DNA of 64,000 bases from Enterobacter sp. kpr-6 (lineage in GTDB: Bacteria > Pseudomonadota > Gammaproteobacteria > Enterobacterales > Enterobacteriaceae). The position numbers and the translations under genes were made by a program. Positions within the stretch are counted from its first letter, which is position 1; each line of letters opens with the position of its first letter. Shown piece after piece: positions 9,859 to 18,731 of this stretch. The notes under the pieces were generated by a model. It was not told where the DNA came from. It saw only the letters and a list, made by a program, of their open reading frames with translations, and made no database searches. The stretch is from positions 351,807 to 415,806 of the forward strand of contig NZ_FOYH01000002.1 of the NCBI RefSeq assembly GCF_900116015.1, in the 5' to 3' direction.

Positions 9859-12477
9859 TTATTTAAATGTAACGCACAGGGTTTGTGACTGGCATGGCCG
9901 TAACATTCCCGATCGGTTTTTTTCCGCCGTTAGTCGTTGTTCATCCATACCCACTTCCGTAACCTCAGTCAGCCGGTTAAACGTCACCGTGGCATCACAG
10001 GCAGAGGCGAGCGACGGGTTGAACAGACGCACAATCAGCGCATCCTTATCCTCCGCCTTTTTCAGAACGCTGAGCGGGCAACTCGCCGGGGATATCGTCA
10101 ACAGGCTGTAGCGCAGCGGTGTGGTGATCGCCGCCGGATTCAGTTTCATCGCATTCCACGGAATTTTGTTATAGCACTGCACCGGCGTCAGCCAGCTCCG
10201 GGCCTGTTGCGCCACCCCTGCCCCTTCCGGTGTTCCGCTAAACGCAAACAGACTAAAGCGGCAGGAGCACTTGCCACGCATCTGCGAATCCGGCACCGGC
10301 ATTTTAATGCCCGACGGCCTGCCGGGACGCAGGAGCAGATCTTCTTTACCCAGCACGCCCACACCGCGCAGCAGCGTCAGGGCGAAGGTTTTCTCTTTCT
10401 CACCGATGATTTCAAATTCGCGCAGCCCTTCGGTGAACAGTGCCATGCCGTGCCGTCCCTCCTGCAATGCCGCATAGTTAAGCAGATTCCACACCGGCAC
10501 CGGCGCTTCCTTCCAGCCCTCTTCCTGCCAGCCTGCCATGGCGCTGTCACGCACCGGACGCGTAATCGCGCCAAACTGGGTATCCGCCAGCACCTCATCG
10601 GTAACAAACGGCGTGGGAATGCGCACCCGCACGCGATGGTCGTCGGCCTGATTATCCAGCCGCACCTCAATATCGATGCGGCGACTGTGGTGCGCCAGCG
10701 TGATTTCCATCTCTACGCCAAGCGTGCCGCTGGTTTTCCCCGCCGCCCGTTCCGCCAGGTCGCGCGGCACCGCGAGGCGGTAGCGGATCAGCGCCCTGCT
10801 CTGCCAGGCCTCGTGGATTATTTCCCGGGACGGTGTTACCCCGGCGGAGGTGAGCACCCACTCCTCACGCGCCGGAGAGTAATCATACTCGTCGCCGTCG
10901 TCCGAACCCTCTTCCAGCTCCAGCACCCGGTCATAGATCAGTCCGCGCTCTTTATCCCGCAGCCGCAGCGTGCCGTCATGATTGATATCAATCTGCCAGA
11001 AAGCGTTCTCCAGCCCGTTTTGCGTGGCGTTCACCGCCTGCTGTTGGCCTGCCACGCCCGGCTCGATAAACAGCGTGCTGAAGCCCATCGCGGGTAGCGT
11101 CTGATTAAGCTGGATATCGTATTCCATAAACGGCTCGTAATTGCCATAGTGCACAATCTGGCGGTCAATCAGACCCGGATCGATTTCCCGCTGACTGCGG
11201 ATGAAAAACGGCACGTCACGCCCTTCGCCGTCGCACACGCGAAACTGGCTGGCGCGCAGCCGCACGGTGGTATTTACCACCTCTTCACGGGGAAACGGCA
11301 TCAGGTTAAAAAGCACCAGCTTATCCGCCTCGCTGTGCGGCATGTTGTCGGTGATTTTGCGCAGATAAAAACGCGTCAGATTGTCGGCCATGTCCTCCGC
11401 CAGCGCAAAGCGCGACATAATTTCCCGGTGGACCTGATCGCTACAGCAGCAGCCGATGCTGTCGTGGGCGTGATTTTTTAAGATCTCCTTCCACATTTTT
11501 TCCAGCAGGCCGTGGTGGTACTCAAAGCCCAGCGTCCAGGCGATAGCGGCCAGCGGCTCCAGCAGGTTAACTATTTTATTCTCGATGCGGGCATGGGCGA
11601 TTTTGATATCCATCCGCGTAGACCCGATGGTGCGGTGCACGCGCATATATTTACCGTCAATGAACTCGCCTTTTAGCGTGGCGAGCTTCCCGCGCTGCGC
11701 CTCGATGCGCTCAAAGACCTCTTCAAAGCGGCTCATGAGAAACTCGCGCTGCGGGTAGATTTTGCGCAGCATCGCCATCACCGCAAAAATATTTTGCTGG
11801 AGCGGCATCTGGTCATGGCCATTGGGCAGCAAAATGTCTCCGGTGAGCGAGGCTTTTTCCAGCACGGTAAAATAGTCATCAAGGCGCTTACGCAGCCCCG
11901 CCTCGTCCTCCGGTAAGTACTTACCAATCGCGTAGCCCAGCGGCAGCACCTGCGCGGTCACTTCGCTGCCATCTGTGCTTTGCCAGAGAAATTCGGTTTT
12001 GTTAGTGCCATGACGCTCAGAACAGCCGCGCCAGAACATCGTGCGGGTGATGCCAAAACCGTTATAGATGTGCGGCAGTTGCGCCGACATGCCGAACGAA
12101 TCCGGCAGATAGCCGATTTTCATCGGCTCGCCAAAGGCCAGGCAATCGCGCATACCGTACAGCAAATTACGCACGATCGATTCGCCCGCCACGATGGTGG
12201 TATCGGTCTGGGTATACCAGGGGCCGATAATCAGTTTTCCGGCGGCAACCAGCGCTTTTACACGCGGTCTGCTTTCCGGCTTCACCGCAAAATAATCCTC
12301 CAGTACCGCCGTCTGGCCGTCGAGCACGTAATATTTGTAATCGGCGTCCTGCTCAAGGCGCGTCAGGATCTCTTCCATATTGTTGACCAGCAAAATGCGC
12401 GACTCTTCGGTGGTGAAATACCACTCCCGATCCCAGTGCATATGCGGCGTGATGTGAACACGGGATACAGCTTTCAT
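9859..12477 (-). CDS. mngB: MngB, mannosylglycerate hydrolase (GH38 alpha-mannosidase)
   Basis: MngB, 872 aa, cleaves 2-O-(6-phospho-alpha-mannosyl)-glycerate, the product of MngA transport, to mannose 6-phosphate and glycerate in the cytoplasm. It is a glycoside hydrolase family 38 enzyme. The metal-site motif HMHWDREWY (His12, His14, Asp16) is present, and YLPDSFG supplies the expected nucleophile Asp126. The all-beta C-terminal half begins near residue 400. No signal peptide is present. It starts 16 bases after mngA ends, so the two form an operon. The length is near the 877 aa of the E. coli enzyme. Confidence 0.95.
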   Translation of the reverse strand: MKAVSRVHITPHMHWDREWYFTTEESRILLVNNMEEILTRLEQDADYKYYVLDGQTAVLEDYFAVKPESRPRVKALVAAGKLIIGPWYTQTDTTIVAGESIVRNLLYGMRDCLAFGEPMKIGYLPDSFGMSAQLPHIYNGFGITRTMFWRGCSERHGTNKTEFLWQSTDGSEVTAQVLPLGYAIGKYLPEDEAGLRKRLDDYFTVLEKASLTGDILLPNGHDQMPLQQNIFAVMAMLRKIYPQREFLMSRFEEVFERIEAQRGKLATLKGEFIDGKYMRVHRTIGSTRMDIKIAHARIENKIVNLLEPLAAIAWTLGFEYHHGLLEKMWKEILKNHAHDSIGCCCSDQVHREIMSRFALAEDMADNLTRFYLRKITDNMPHSEADKLVLFNLMPFPREEVVNTTVRLRASQFRVCDGEGRDVPFFIRSQREIDPGLIDRQIVHYGNYEPFMEYDIQLNQTLPAMGFSTLFIEPGVAGQQQAVNATQNGLENAFWQIDINHDGTLRLRDKERGLIYDRVLELEEGSDDGDEYDYSPAREEWVLTSAGVTPSREIIHEAWQSRALIRYRLAVPRDLAERAAGKTSGTLGVEMEITLAHHSRRIDIEVRLDNQADDHRVRVRIPTPFVTDEVLADTQFGAITRPVRDSAMAGWQEEGWKEAPVPVWNLLNYAALQEGRHGMALFTEGLREFEIIGEKEKTFALTLLRGVGVLGKEDLLLRPGRPSGIKMPVPDSQMRGKCSCRFSLFAFSGTPEGAGVAQQARSWLTPVQCYNKIPWNAMKLNPAAITTPLRYSLLTISPASCPLSVLKKAEDKDALIVRLFNPSLASACDATVTFNRLTEVTEVGMDEQRLTAEKNRSGMLRPCQSQTLCVTFK

Positions 12478-12493
12478 CGTCGTTTCCTCATCG

Positions 12494-14410
12494 TTACGGT
12501 AAAAGGGTTTCGATAACGTATTTGCCTTTTTTCACGGCAACACCACGCCAGAGGATCAATATGCAGGTGGAAATGGCCGTGCCAATTAACGCCGCGCCAA
12601 ACCAGCTACCCGCCGCCAGCAGGCCGCCGAGTCCGTTATCGTGCAGTAAAAAGAGGGAGAAAATCCCCGCGCCCGGCGTCGACAGACCAATGCCCGCCGC
12701 GCCAACGAGGGCCCCCGTGACCAGCGAGCCAAGCACAAAAGAGCCAATCACCCGCAGCGGATCTTCAATCGCCATGGGAATCGCGCCCTCTGTGATCCCC
12801 GCCAGCCCCAGCAGCCAGGTTGATTTGCCGGTTTCGATTTCAAACTCTTTGAAGTAGCGCGGCGCGATCAGCGTCGAGGCGGTGACGGTAAAAGCCGAGA
12901 CCATTTTGACCGAGGCGAAAATGGCGTAAGGGCCGTAAACGCCGTTAGCCATCGCGCCGAGACAAAACGCATAGGCGGCTTTATTCACCGGGCCGCCCAG
13001 ATCAAACGAACACATAAAACCGAGAATTGCGCCGAGCAGCAGCGCATTCGCGCCGGACAGACCGTTAAGCCACGCTGTCAGGCTGTTGTTGATCCACGCC
13101 ACCGGTTCACCCACCACAAACAGCATCAGACTGCCCGCGCCGAGCGTGCCGATGACCGGGTAGAGGTAAAAGGTCAGAAAACCGTTAAACCGGCTGCTCA
13201 AACGCAGATGACTTTTTACCCAGCGCATCAGATACCCGGCGATTAACCCGCCCGCAATTGCCCCCAGAAAGCCGGAACCAATCATGTTAGCGGCAAGACC
13301 CGCCGCAAAACCGGGGGCCAGCGCGGGTTTATCCGCCAGCGAATACGCGGTGTAGGCCGCCAGCACCGGCACCATCAGCGTGCCGAGCATCCCGCCGCCC
13401 AGTTTGCGGTAGAGCCACAGCCAGGAGTTTTCCATATCAAACAGATGCTGAAGGCCGAAAATTTGCGCCAGCAGCACCGCGACCGCCAGCACCGTGCCCC
13501 CGGCGACAATCAGCGGCACGGCAAAAGAAATGCCGCTTAACAGCGCCTGTTTTAATTCGGCTTTAACGCTTTTGGGCGCATCTTCCTGACTCTGTGCCGC
13601 GCGTTCGGCGGTCACCGGCGGCAGCGCCAGCGCACGGGTGATCAAACTTTCCGCATGACGAAGCGGTTCCGCCACCGGAACACGCAGCGTGGGCAGGCCC
13701 GCAAAACGGTCGGCGTCTTTAATCGCCACGTCGGCGGCAAAGATACAGGCCCGGGCACGGTGAAGCTGTTCGGCGGTTAAACGCCCTTCAATGCCATTCG
13801 CGCCCTGCTTTTCCACTGCCACCTGCACACCGAGTTTTTGCCCGGCTTTTTCTAAGTATTCCGCCGCCATGTAAGTATGCGCGATGCCCGCAGGACAGGC
13901 GGTGACACAGACGACCAGCGGCGCGTCGGCGGCCAGTTCCGTCTGGTGACCCATCCGGTCACCCGCGAGGATCGCCAGCAGCGCGTCGGGGGTTTCTGCC
14001 GCCATCACCGCCGCCCGCACGCTATCGTCGACCAGCGCAGAGGTAAGTTCCGTCAGCAACTGCATATGCGTGGAACCGGCCTCGGCGTGCGGGATCGCCA
14101 GTAAAAAGATCAGCGAGACCGCTTCCGGGCCATCCACGCCCTGCCAGCTTAACGGCTCGCGTAAGGTCGCCACCGCAAACGCCGCCTCGTTTACCGCCGA
14201 TGATTTGCCGTGCGGCACCGCCAGCCCTTCACCGAGCGCGGTGGGGCCAGCAGCTTCCCGGTCATACACGTCCTGTAAAAAAATCTCGATATCACTCAGC
14301 TTGCCCTGCGCCTTCAGCCGTTCCGCCAGCGCACGAATGGCATCAGTGCGGCTGGTAAAACAGGTCTGAATCAGGCAGGCATCCGGGTGGGTTAACGCCG
14401 TCAGCTTCAT
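12494..14410 (-). CDS. mngA: MngA, mannosylglycerate PTS EIIABC component
   Basis: MngA, 638 aa, is a fructose-family PTS permease that imports and phosphorylates 2-O-alpha-mannosyl-D-glycerate, a compatible solute. Domain order is EIIA (1-150, phospho-His in [10 protein letters not shown], about residue 67), EIIB (about 163-265, phospho-Cys in [14 protein letters not shown], about residue 172) and membrane EIIC (about 285-635). GTG and ATG codons lie in tandem; the ATG at 14410 is better spaced from GAGG and was chosen. The N-terminal extension annotated for E. coli MngA (658 aa) is absent. Confidence 0.95.
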   Translation of the reverse strand: MKLTALTHPDACLIQTCFTSRTDAIRALAERLKAQGKLSDIEIFLQDVYDREAAGPTALGEGLAVPHGKSSAVNEAAFAVATLREPLSWQGVDGPEAVSLIFLLAIPHAEAGSTHMQLLTELTSALVDDSVRAAVMAAETPDALLAILAGDRMGHQTELAADAPLVVCVTACPAGIAHTYMAAEYLEKAGQKLGVQVAVEKQGANGIEGRLTAEQLHRARACIFAADVAIKDADRFAGLPTLRVPVAEPLRHAESLITRALALPPVTAERAAQSQEDAPKSVKAELKQALLSGISFAVPLIVAGGTVLAVAVLLAQIFGLQHLFDMENSWLWLYRKLGGGMLGTLMVPVLAAYTAYSLADKPALAPGFAAGLAANMIGSGFLGAIAGGLIAGYLMRWVKSHLRLSSRFNGFLTFYLYPVIGTLGAGSLMLFVVGEPVAWINNSLTAWLNGLSGANALLLGAILGFMCSFDLGGPVNKAAYAFCLGAMANGVYGPYAIFASVKMVSAFTVTASTLIAPRYFKEFEIETGKSTWLLGLAGITEGAIPMAIEDPLRVIGSFVLGSLVTGALVGAAGIGLSTPGAGIFSLFLLHDNGLGGLLAAGSWFGAALIGTAISTCILILWRGVAVKKGKYVIETLLP

Positions 14411-14579
14411 CACGTCCTCACAGTGTCAGTCAATTTACAGCGCATTGTGCCTGACGGAGTAATACCATTACGTGATCAATTTCACTTATAGCGATTATTT
14501 GTATTTGATTTGTATTATTTACAATGGCGCTGTGACGGGCATAATCGGCTTAATTTGTGTGATACAAACGCAGGCCGCT
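14411..14579 (+). promoter_or_regulatory. Divergent mngA/mngR control region with MngR operator candidates
   Basis: The 169 bases between the divergent mngAB and mngR starts contain the dyad TTGTATTATTTACAA (14510-14524). Related sequences lie nearby: ATTTGTATTTGATTTGTATT just before it and TGTGATACAAACG near 14559. GntR-type repressors of the HutC class bind such GT-rich/AC-rich half sites, and MngR represses both genes in E. coli. Assignment of these dyads to MngR is inference. Confidence 0.6.
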
Positions 14580-15296
14580 ATGACCAATAAACCGATGTAC
14601 CGCCAGATAGCCGACACCCTCCGCCTGCAAGTGCAGAGTGGTGAACTCAAACCCGGCGACGCGCTGCCCACCGAATCCGCATTACAGGCGCAGTTTGGCG
14701 TCAGCCGCGTCACCGTGCGCCAGGCGTTAAAACAGCTCACTGCCGAAGCCATTATCGAAAGCATCCAGGGCAGCGGCTCATATGTGAAAGCGGAGCGGGT
14801 GAATTACGACATTTATCAGCTCACCAGCTTTTATGAAAAACTGGCCGATCGTGAAGTCGAGACGCACAGCGAGGTGCAGGTTTTTGAGGTGATCAGTGCC
14901 GATGAAACGCTGGCCGAACGACTGGCGCTGAAAGCGGATGACAAAGCCTGGCATGTGAAGCGGATACGCTTTATCAAACAAAAAGCGGTGACGCTGGAAG
15001 AAACCTGGATGCCGCTGGCGCTGTTTCCCGATCTCACCTGGGAAGTGATGGAAAATTCCAAATACCAGTTTATCGAGCAGGTCAAAAAGATGGTGATCGA
15101 TCGCAGCGAACAGGAAATTGTCCCGGTGATGCCGGGCGCAGAAGTGATCGCCGCCCTGGCAGTCGATCCGGCGCAGCCGGTGCTGGAGAAAATCTCACGC
15201 GGATTTTTGCAGGATGGTCGGGTGTTTGAGTACAGCCGCAACACCTTTCGCAGCGACGACTATAAATTCACCCTCGTGGCGAAACGACGCCATTAA
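14580..15296 (+). CDS. mngR: MngR, GntR/HutC-family repressor of mannosylglycerate genes
   Basis: MngR, 238 aa, is a transcription factor with an N-terminal winged helix-turn-helix (about 6-70; ELKPGDALPTESALQ then VSRVTVRQALKQL) and a C-terminal UTRA ligand-binding domain (about 90-235). The start chosen, MTNKPMYRQIAD, matches the family; the frame stays open 36 codons upstream but that stretch is the control region and has no homologous sequence. It is divergent from mngAB, as in E. coli. Confidence 0.95.
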   Translation: MTNKPMYRQIADTLRLQVQSGELKPGDALPTESALQAQFGVSRVTVRQALKQLTAEAIIESIQGSGSYVKAERVNYDIYQLTSFYEKLADREVETHSEVQVFEVISADETLAERLALKADDKAWHVKRIRFIKQKAVTLEETWMPLALFPDLTWEVMENSKYQFIEQVKKMVIDRSEQEIVPVMPGAEVIAALAVDPAQPVLEKISRGFLQDGRVFEYSRNTFRSDDYKFTLVAKRRH

Positions 15297-15318
15297 AAAA
15301 GGCCATCGTATGATGGCC
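15295..15318 (-). terminator. Terminator of the sdhCDAB-sucABCD operon
   Basis: On the minus strand GGCCATC, loop ATAC, GATGGCC is followed by TTTTTTAA. The T tract overlaps the mngR stop codon on the opposite strand, so the two convergent units abut with no spacer. This would also form the 3' end of the SdhX-like RNA. Confidence 0.88.
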
Positions 15319-15367
15319 AACCATGTCAAGACTCATTTATTATTGCGCCCCTTTCAGGGCGCAGTAC
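15297..15367 (-). ncRNA. sdhX: Candidate SdhX (RybD) small RNA from the sucD 3' UTR
   Basis: E. coli and Salmonella release the Hfq-dependent RNA SdhX from the 3' end of the sdh-suc mRNA; it represses ackA and other genes. Here the 71 bases after the sucD stop have the right layout: a hairpin GCGCCC-N6-GGGCGC (15345-15362), a single-stranded stretch rich in A and U, and a Rho-independent terminator (15295-15318). I recognise this from position and structure, not by base-for-base recall of SdhX. Confidence 0.5.
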
Positions 15368-16237
15368 TTATTTAATGATGCTTTTCAGCGCTTCGCCGAT
15401 GTCTGCCAGGCTGCGAACGGTTTTCACGCCTGCGGCTTCAAGGGCAGCGAATTTCTCATCCGCCGTGCCTTTACCACCCGCGATGATTGCGCCCGCATGA
15501 CCCATACGTTTGCCTTTCGGCGCGGTCACACCTGCGATGTAACCCACAACCGGCTTGGTGACGTGCTCTTTGATGTACGCCGCCGCTTCTTCTTCCGCGC
15601 TGCCGCCGATCTCACCGATCATTACGATCGCTTCGGTCTGCGGATCTTCCTGGAACAGTTTCAGGATGTCGATGAAGTTGGAGCCAGGGATCGGGTCCCC
15701 GCCGATGCCCACACAGGTGGACTGGCCGAAGCCGTAATCGGTGGTCTGCTTAACCGCTTCATAGGTCAGCGTACCGGAGCGGGAAACGATGCCCACTTTG
15801 CCCGGCTGGTGAATGTGGCCCGGCATGATGCCGATTTTGCATTCGCCCGGGGTGATCACACCTGGGCAGTTCGGGCCGATCATGCGCACGCCCGCTTCGT
15901 CGAGCTTCACTTTCACAGTCAGCATATCCAGCGTCGGGATGCCTTCGGTGATGGTGATAATCAGCTTAATGCCCGCGTCAATCGCTTCCAGAATGGAGTC
16001 TTTGCAGAACGGAGCCGGAACGTAAATCACGGTTGCCGTCGCGCCCGTCGCTTCCACGGCTTCGCGCACGGTGTTGAATACCGGCAGGCCGAGATGGGTG
16101 GTGCCGCCTTTGCCCGGCGTTACGCCGCCGACCATTTGCGTACCGTAGGCGATCGCCTGCTCAGAGTGGAACGTCCCCTGACTGCCGGTGAAACCCTGGC
16201 AGATCACTTTGGTGTTTTTATCGATTAAAACAGACAT
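15368..16237 (-). CDS. sucD: SucD, succinyl-CoA synthetase alpha subunit
   Basis: SucD, 289 aa, is the CoA-binding subunit of ADP-forming succinyl-CoA synthetase (TCA cycle; succinyl-CoA to succinate with ATP formation). The N-terminal Rossmann fold contains [11 protein letters not shown], and the phospho-His is in [13 protein letters not shown] (His247 counting Met). The length equals that of E. coli SucD. Its ATG overlaps the last base of sucC, showing coupled translation of the two subunits. Confidence 0.98.
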   Translation of the reverse strand: MSVLIDKNTKVICQGFTGSQGTFHSEQAIAYGTQMVGGVTPGKGGTTHLGLPVFNTVREAVEATGATATVIYVPAPFCKDSILEAIDAGIKLIITITEGIPTLDMLTVKVKLDEAGVRMIGPNCPGVITPGECKIGIMPGHIHQPGKVGIVSRSGTLTYEAVKQTTDYGFGQSTCVGIGGDPIPGSNFIDILKLFQEDPQTEAIVMIGEIGGSAEEEAAAYIKEHVTKPVVGYIAGVTAPKGKRMGHAGAIIAGGKGTADEKFAALEAAGVKTVRSLADIGEALKSIIK

Positions 16238-17403
16238 TATTTCCCCTCCACTGCGGCAACAACCTGCTGTGCTGCGTCCGTCAGACTTTTCGCTGCAATA
16301 ATATTCAGGCCGCTATCAGCCAGTTTCTTCGCGCCCAGCTCGGCGTTGTTCCCTTCCAGACGCACCACTACCGGCACGTTAACACCCACTTCTTCCACAG
16401 CACCGATAATGCCGTCAGCGATCAGGTCGCAACGTACGATACCGCCGAAAATGTTCACCAGTACGGCTTTCACATTGTCGTCAGAGAGGATGATTTTGAA
16501 CGCTTCGGTTACGCGCTCTTTGGTCGCGCCGCCGCCCACGTCAAGGAAGTTTGCCGGTTCGCCGCCATGCAGCTTAACGATGTCCATGGTGCCCATTGCC
16601 AGGCCCGCACCGTTAACCATGCAGCCGATATTACCATCGAGCGCCACGTAGTTCAGTTCCCACTGTGCCGCCTGAGCTTCACGCGGATCTTCTTGAGACT
16701 GATCGCGCATCTCACGCAGATCCGGCTGGCGGAACAGCGCGTTGCCATCAGCGCCCAGTTTGCCGTCGAGACAAATCAGATCGCCCTGTTTGGTGATGAC
16801 CAGCGGGTTGATTTCAATCAGCGCCAGATCGCGCTCAAGGAAAATGTTCGCGAGGCCCATAAAGATTTTGGTGAACTGCTGAACCTGTTTACCTTCCAGC
16901 CCCAGTTTGAACGCCAGTTCGCGACCCTGGTACGGCATCGGGCCTGCCAGCGGATCGAGCGCCACTTTGTGGATCAGGTGCGGGGTTTCTTCCGCCACTT
17001 TCTCGATTTCCACGCCGCCTTCGGTGGAGGCCATGAATACAACGCGACGGGAGCTACGATCGACGACCGCGCCCAGGTACAGCTCTTTATCGATATCGGT
17101 CGCGGATTCGACCAGAATCTGATTTACCGGCTGACCGTTTGCGTCCGTCTGGTAGGTCACCAGGCGCTTACCAAGCCAGTGTTCTGCAAAGGCGCGAATT
17201 TCTTCTTTGCTGTTAACCACTTTCACGCCGCCTGCTTTACCACGGCCACCCGCGTGTACCTGACATTTCACTACCCACGGGCCAGCACCAATTTTGGATG
17301 CCGCTTCTTCAGCTTCGCGCGGGGTGTTACAGGCGTAACCTACCGGCGCTGGCAAACCATAGCGGGCAAACAATTGTTTGGCCTGATATTCATGTAAGTT
17401 CAT
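16237..17403 (-). CDS. sucC: SucC, succinyl-CoA synthetase beta subunit
   Basis: SucC, 388 aa, provides the nucleotide-binding ATP-grasp domain (about 1-240; [18 protein letters not shown] and [15 protein letters not shown]) and the C-terminal flavodoxin-like domain with the power helix region ([20 protein letters not shown]). With SucD it forms the alpha2beta2 enzyme in the cytosol. Length is as in E. coli. It follows sucB after 84 bases that carry a REP-like hairpin. Confidence 0.98.
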   Translation of the reverse strand: MNLHEYQAKQLFARYGLPAPVGYACNTPREAEEAASKIGAGPWVVKCQVHAGGRGKAGGVKVVNSKEEIRAFAEHWLGKRLVTYQTDANGQPVNQILVESATDIDKELYLGAVVDRSSRRVVFMASTEGGVEIEKVAEETPHLIHKVALDPLAGPMPYQGRELAFKLGLEGKQVQQFTKIFMGLANIFLERDLALIEINPLVITKQGDLICLDGKLGADGNALFRQPDLREMRDQSQEDPREAQAAQWELNYVALDGNIGCMVNGAGLAMGTMDIVKLHGGEPANFLDVGGGATKERVTEAFKIILSDDNVKAVLVNIFGGIVRCDLIADGIIGAVEEVGVNVPVVVRLEGNNAELGAKKLADSGLNIIAAKSLTDAAQQVVAAVEGK

Positions 17404-17449
17404 GTGTTCTATCCATCCTTCAGGTAATCGTTAGGTCATGCTTTTGTAG

Positions 17450-17473
17450 GCCCGGCAAACTGTGCTGCCGGGC
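17450..17473. repeat. REP-like palindrome between sucB and sucC
   Basis: GCCCGGCA, a 8-base loop, TGCCGGGC form a perfect 8-bp stem flanked by TGTAG and ATTACA. This is the pattern of enterobacterial repetitive extragenic palindromes. A similar GCCCGGC palindrome lies at 51826-51854. No T run follows, so it more likely protects upstream mRNA than ends transcription. Confidence 0.7.
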
Positions 17474-17487
17474 ATTACAACCAAAAA

Positions 17488-18717
17488 CTACACGTCCAGC
17501 AGCAGACGGGTCGGATCTTCAAGCAGCTCTTTAATGGCCACGAGGAAGCTCACGGATTCACGACCGTCGATCAGACGGTGATCGTAGGAGAGCGCCAGAT
17601 ACATCATCGGCAGGATCTCAACCTTGCCGTCCACCGCCATCGGACGATCTTTAATGGCATGCATGCCGAGGATCGCGCTCTGCGGCGGGTTGATGATCGG
17701 GGTGGACATCAGCGATCCGAAGACGCCGCCGTTGGTGATGGTGAAGTTACCGCCGGTCAGATCGTCAACGGTCAGCTTGCCGTCGCGCCCTTTCACCGCC
17801 AGCTCTTTGATACGTTTTTCGATGTCGGCCATGCCCAGCGCATCAACGTCACGCAGCACTGGCGTTACCAGGCCACGCGGCGTGGAAACCGCCATGCTGA
17901 CGTCGAAGTAGTTGTGGTACACCACATCATCGCCATCGATGGACGCGTTCACTTCCGGGAAGCGTTTGAGTGCTTCAACCACCGCTTTCACGTAGAACGA
18001 CATAAAGCCCAGACGGATGCCGTGACGTTTTTCAAACGCGTCACCGTACTGCTTACGCAGATCCATGATTGGCTTCATGTTGACTTCATTGAACGTGGTC
18101 AGCATGGCAGTGGAGTTTTTCGCTTCCAGCAGACGCTCGGCCACGCGCTTACGCAGACGGGTCATCGGCACGCGTTTTTCAGAACGGTTGCCAAGCGCAG
18201 GTGCAGACTGAGCCGGTTGAGCCTGCGGCGCTGGCGCTTTCTGCTCGCCCTGAGCAGGCGCTTTCGCCAGATGCTTGTCCACATCTTCACGGGTCAGACG
18301 ACCGCCCACACCGGTGCCTTTGATGGCGCTGGCGTCAAGATTGTGTTCAGCCAGCAGGCGACGGATCGCCGGGCTTAACGCGTCATTGTTTTGCTCTTCC
18401 AGCGACGCCTGCTGGCGCTGCGCCGGCGTAGAGTCTTTTTCTTCGGACTTCACGCTGCTCTCTTTGCCCGCGCTGTTACCTTCGCGCAGGCGGCCAAGGA
18501 TCTGGCGAGAGGTGACGGTCGTCCCTTCATCTTCCAGCACTGCATCCAGAATGCCGTCCGCTGAGGCCGGTACTTCCAGTACCACTTTGTCAGTTTCGAT
18601 TTCTACCAGCACTTCATCGCGTTGCACGCTATCGCCTGGTTTTTTGTGCCAGGTCGCGACAGTCGCATCAGCAACGGACTCAGGCAGGTCGGGAACAAGA
18701 ATATCTACGCTACTCAT
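17488..18717 (-). CDS. sucB: SucB, dihydrolipoyllysine-residue succinyltransferase (E2o)
   Basis: SucB, 409 aa, is the E2 core of the 2-oxoglutarate dehydrogenase complex and transfers succinyl from lipoate to CoA. It has a lipoyl domain (1-80) with the lipoylated Lys44 in IETDKVVLE, an E3/E1-binding domain (about 115-150; [16 protein letters not shown]), an Ala/Pro-rich linker, and a catalytic domain with [11 protein letters not shown] (His380, Asp384). It is four residues longer than the E. coli protein, within linker variation. It lies 14 bases after sucA. Confidence 0.98.
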   Translation of the reverse strand: MSSVDILVPDLPESVADATVATWHKKPGDSVQRDEVLVEIETDKVVLEVPASADGILDAVLEDEGTTVTSRQILGRLREGNSAGKESSVKSEEKDSTPAQRQQASLEEQNNDALSPAIRRLLAEHNLDASAIKGTGVGGRLTREDVDKHLAKAPAQGEQKAPAPQAQPAQSAPALGNRSEKRVPMTRLRKRVAERLLEAKNSTAMLTTFNEVNMKPIMDLRKQYGDAFEKRHGIRLGFMSFYVKAVVEALKRFPEVNASIDGDDVVYHNYFDVSMAVSTPRGLVTPVLRDVDALGMADIEKRIKELAVKGRDGKLTVDDLTGGNFTITNGGVFGSLMSTPIINPPQSAILGMHAIKDRPMAVDGKVEILPMMYLALSYDHRLIDGRESVSFLVAIKELLEDPTRLLLDV

Positions 18718-18731
18718 TATTTATCCTTTAT

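Noticed and set aside
9937-11097. 386-codon plus-strand frame opposite mngB
   Set aside because: It is a shadow of GC-rich codon use in a well-supported GH38 gene; its product is His/Arg-rich low-complexity sequence with no recognisable domain.
17450-17473. Hairpin between sucB and sucC considered as a terminator
   Set aside because: No T run follows on the minus strand, and sucC and sucD must be read through it; it fits a REP-type palindrome better.
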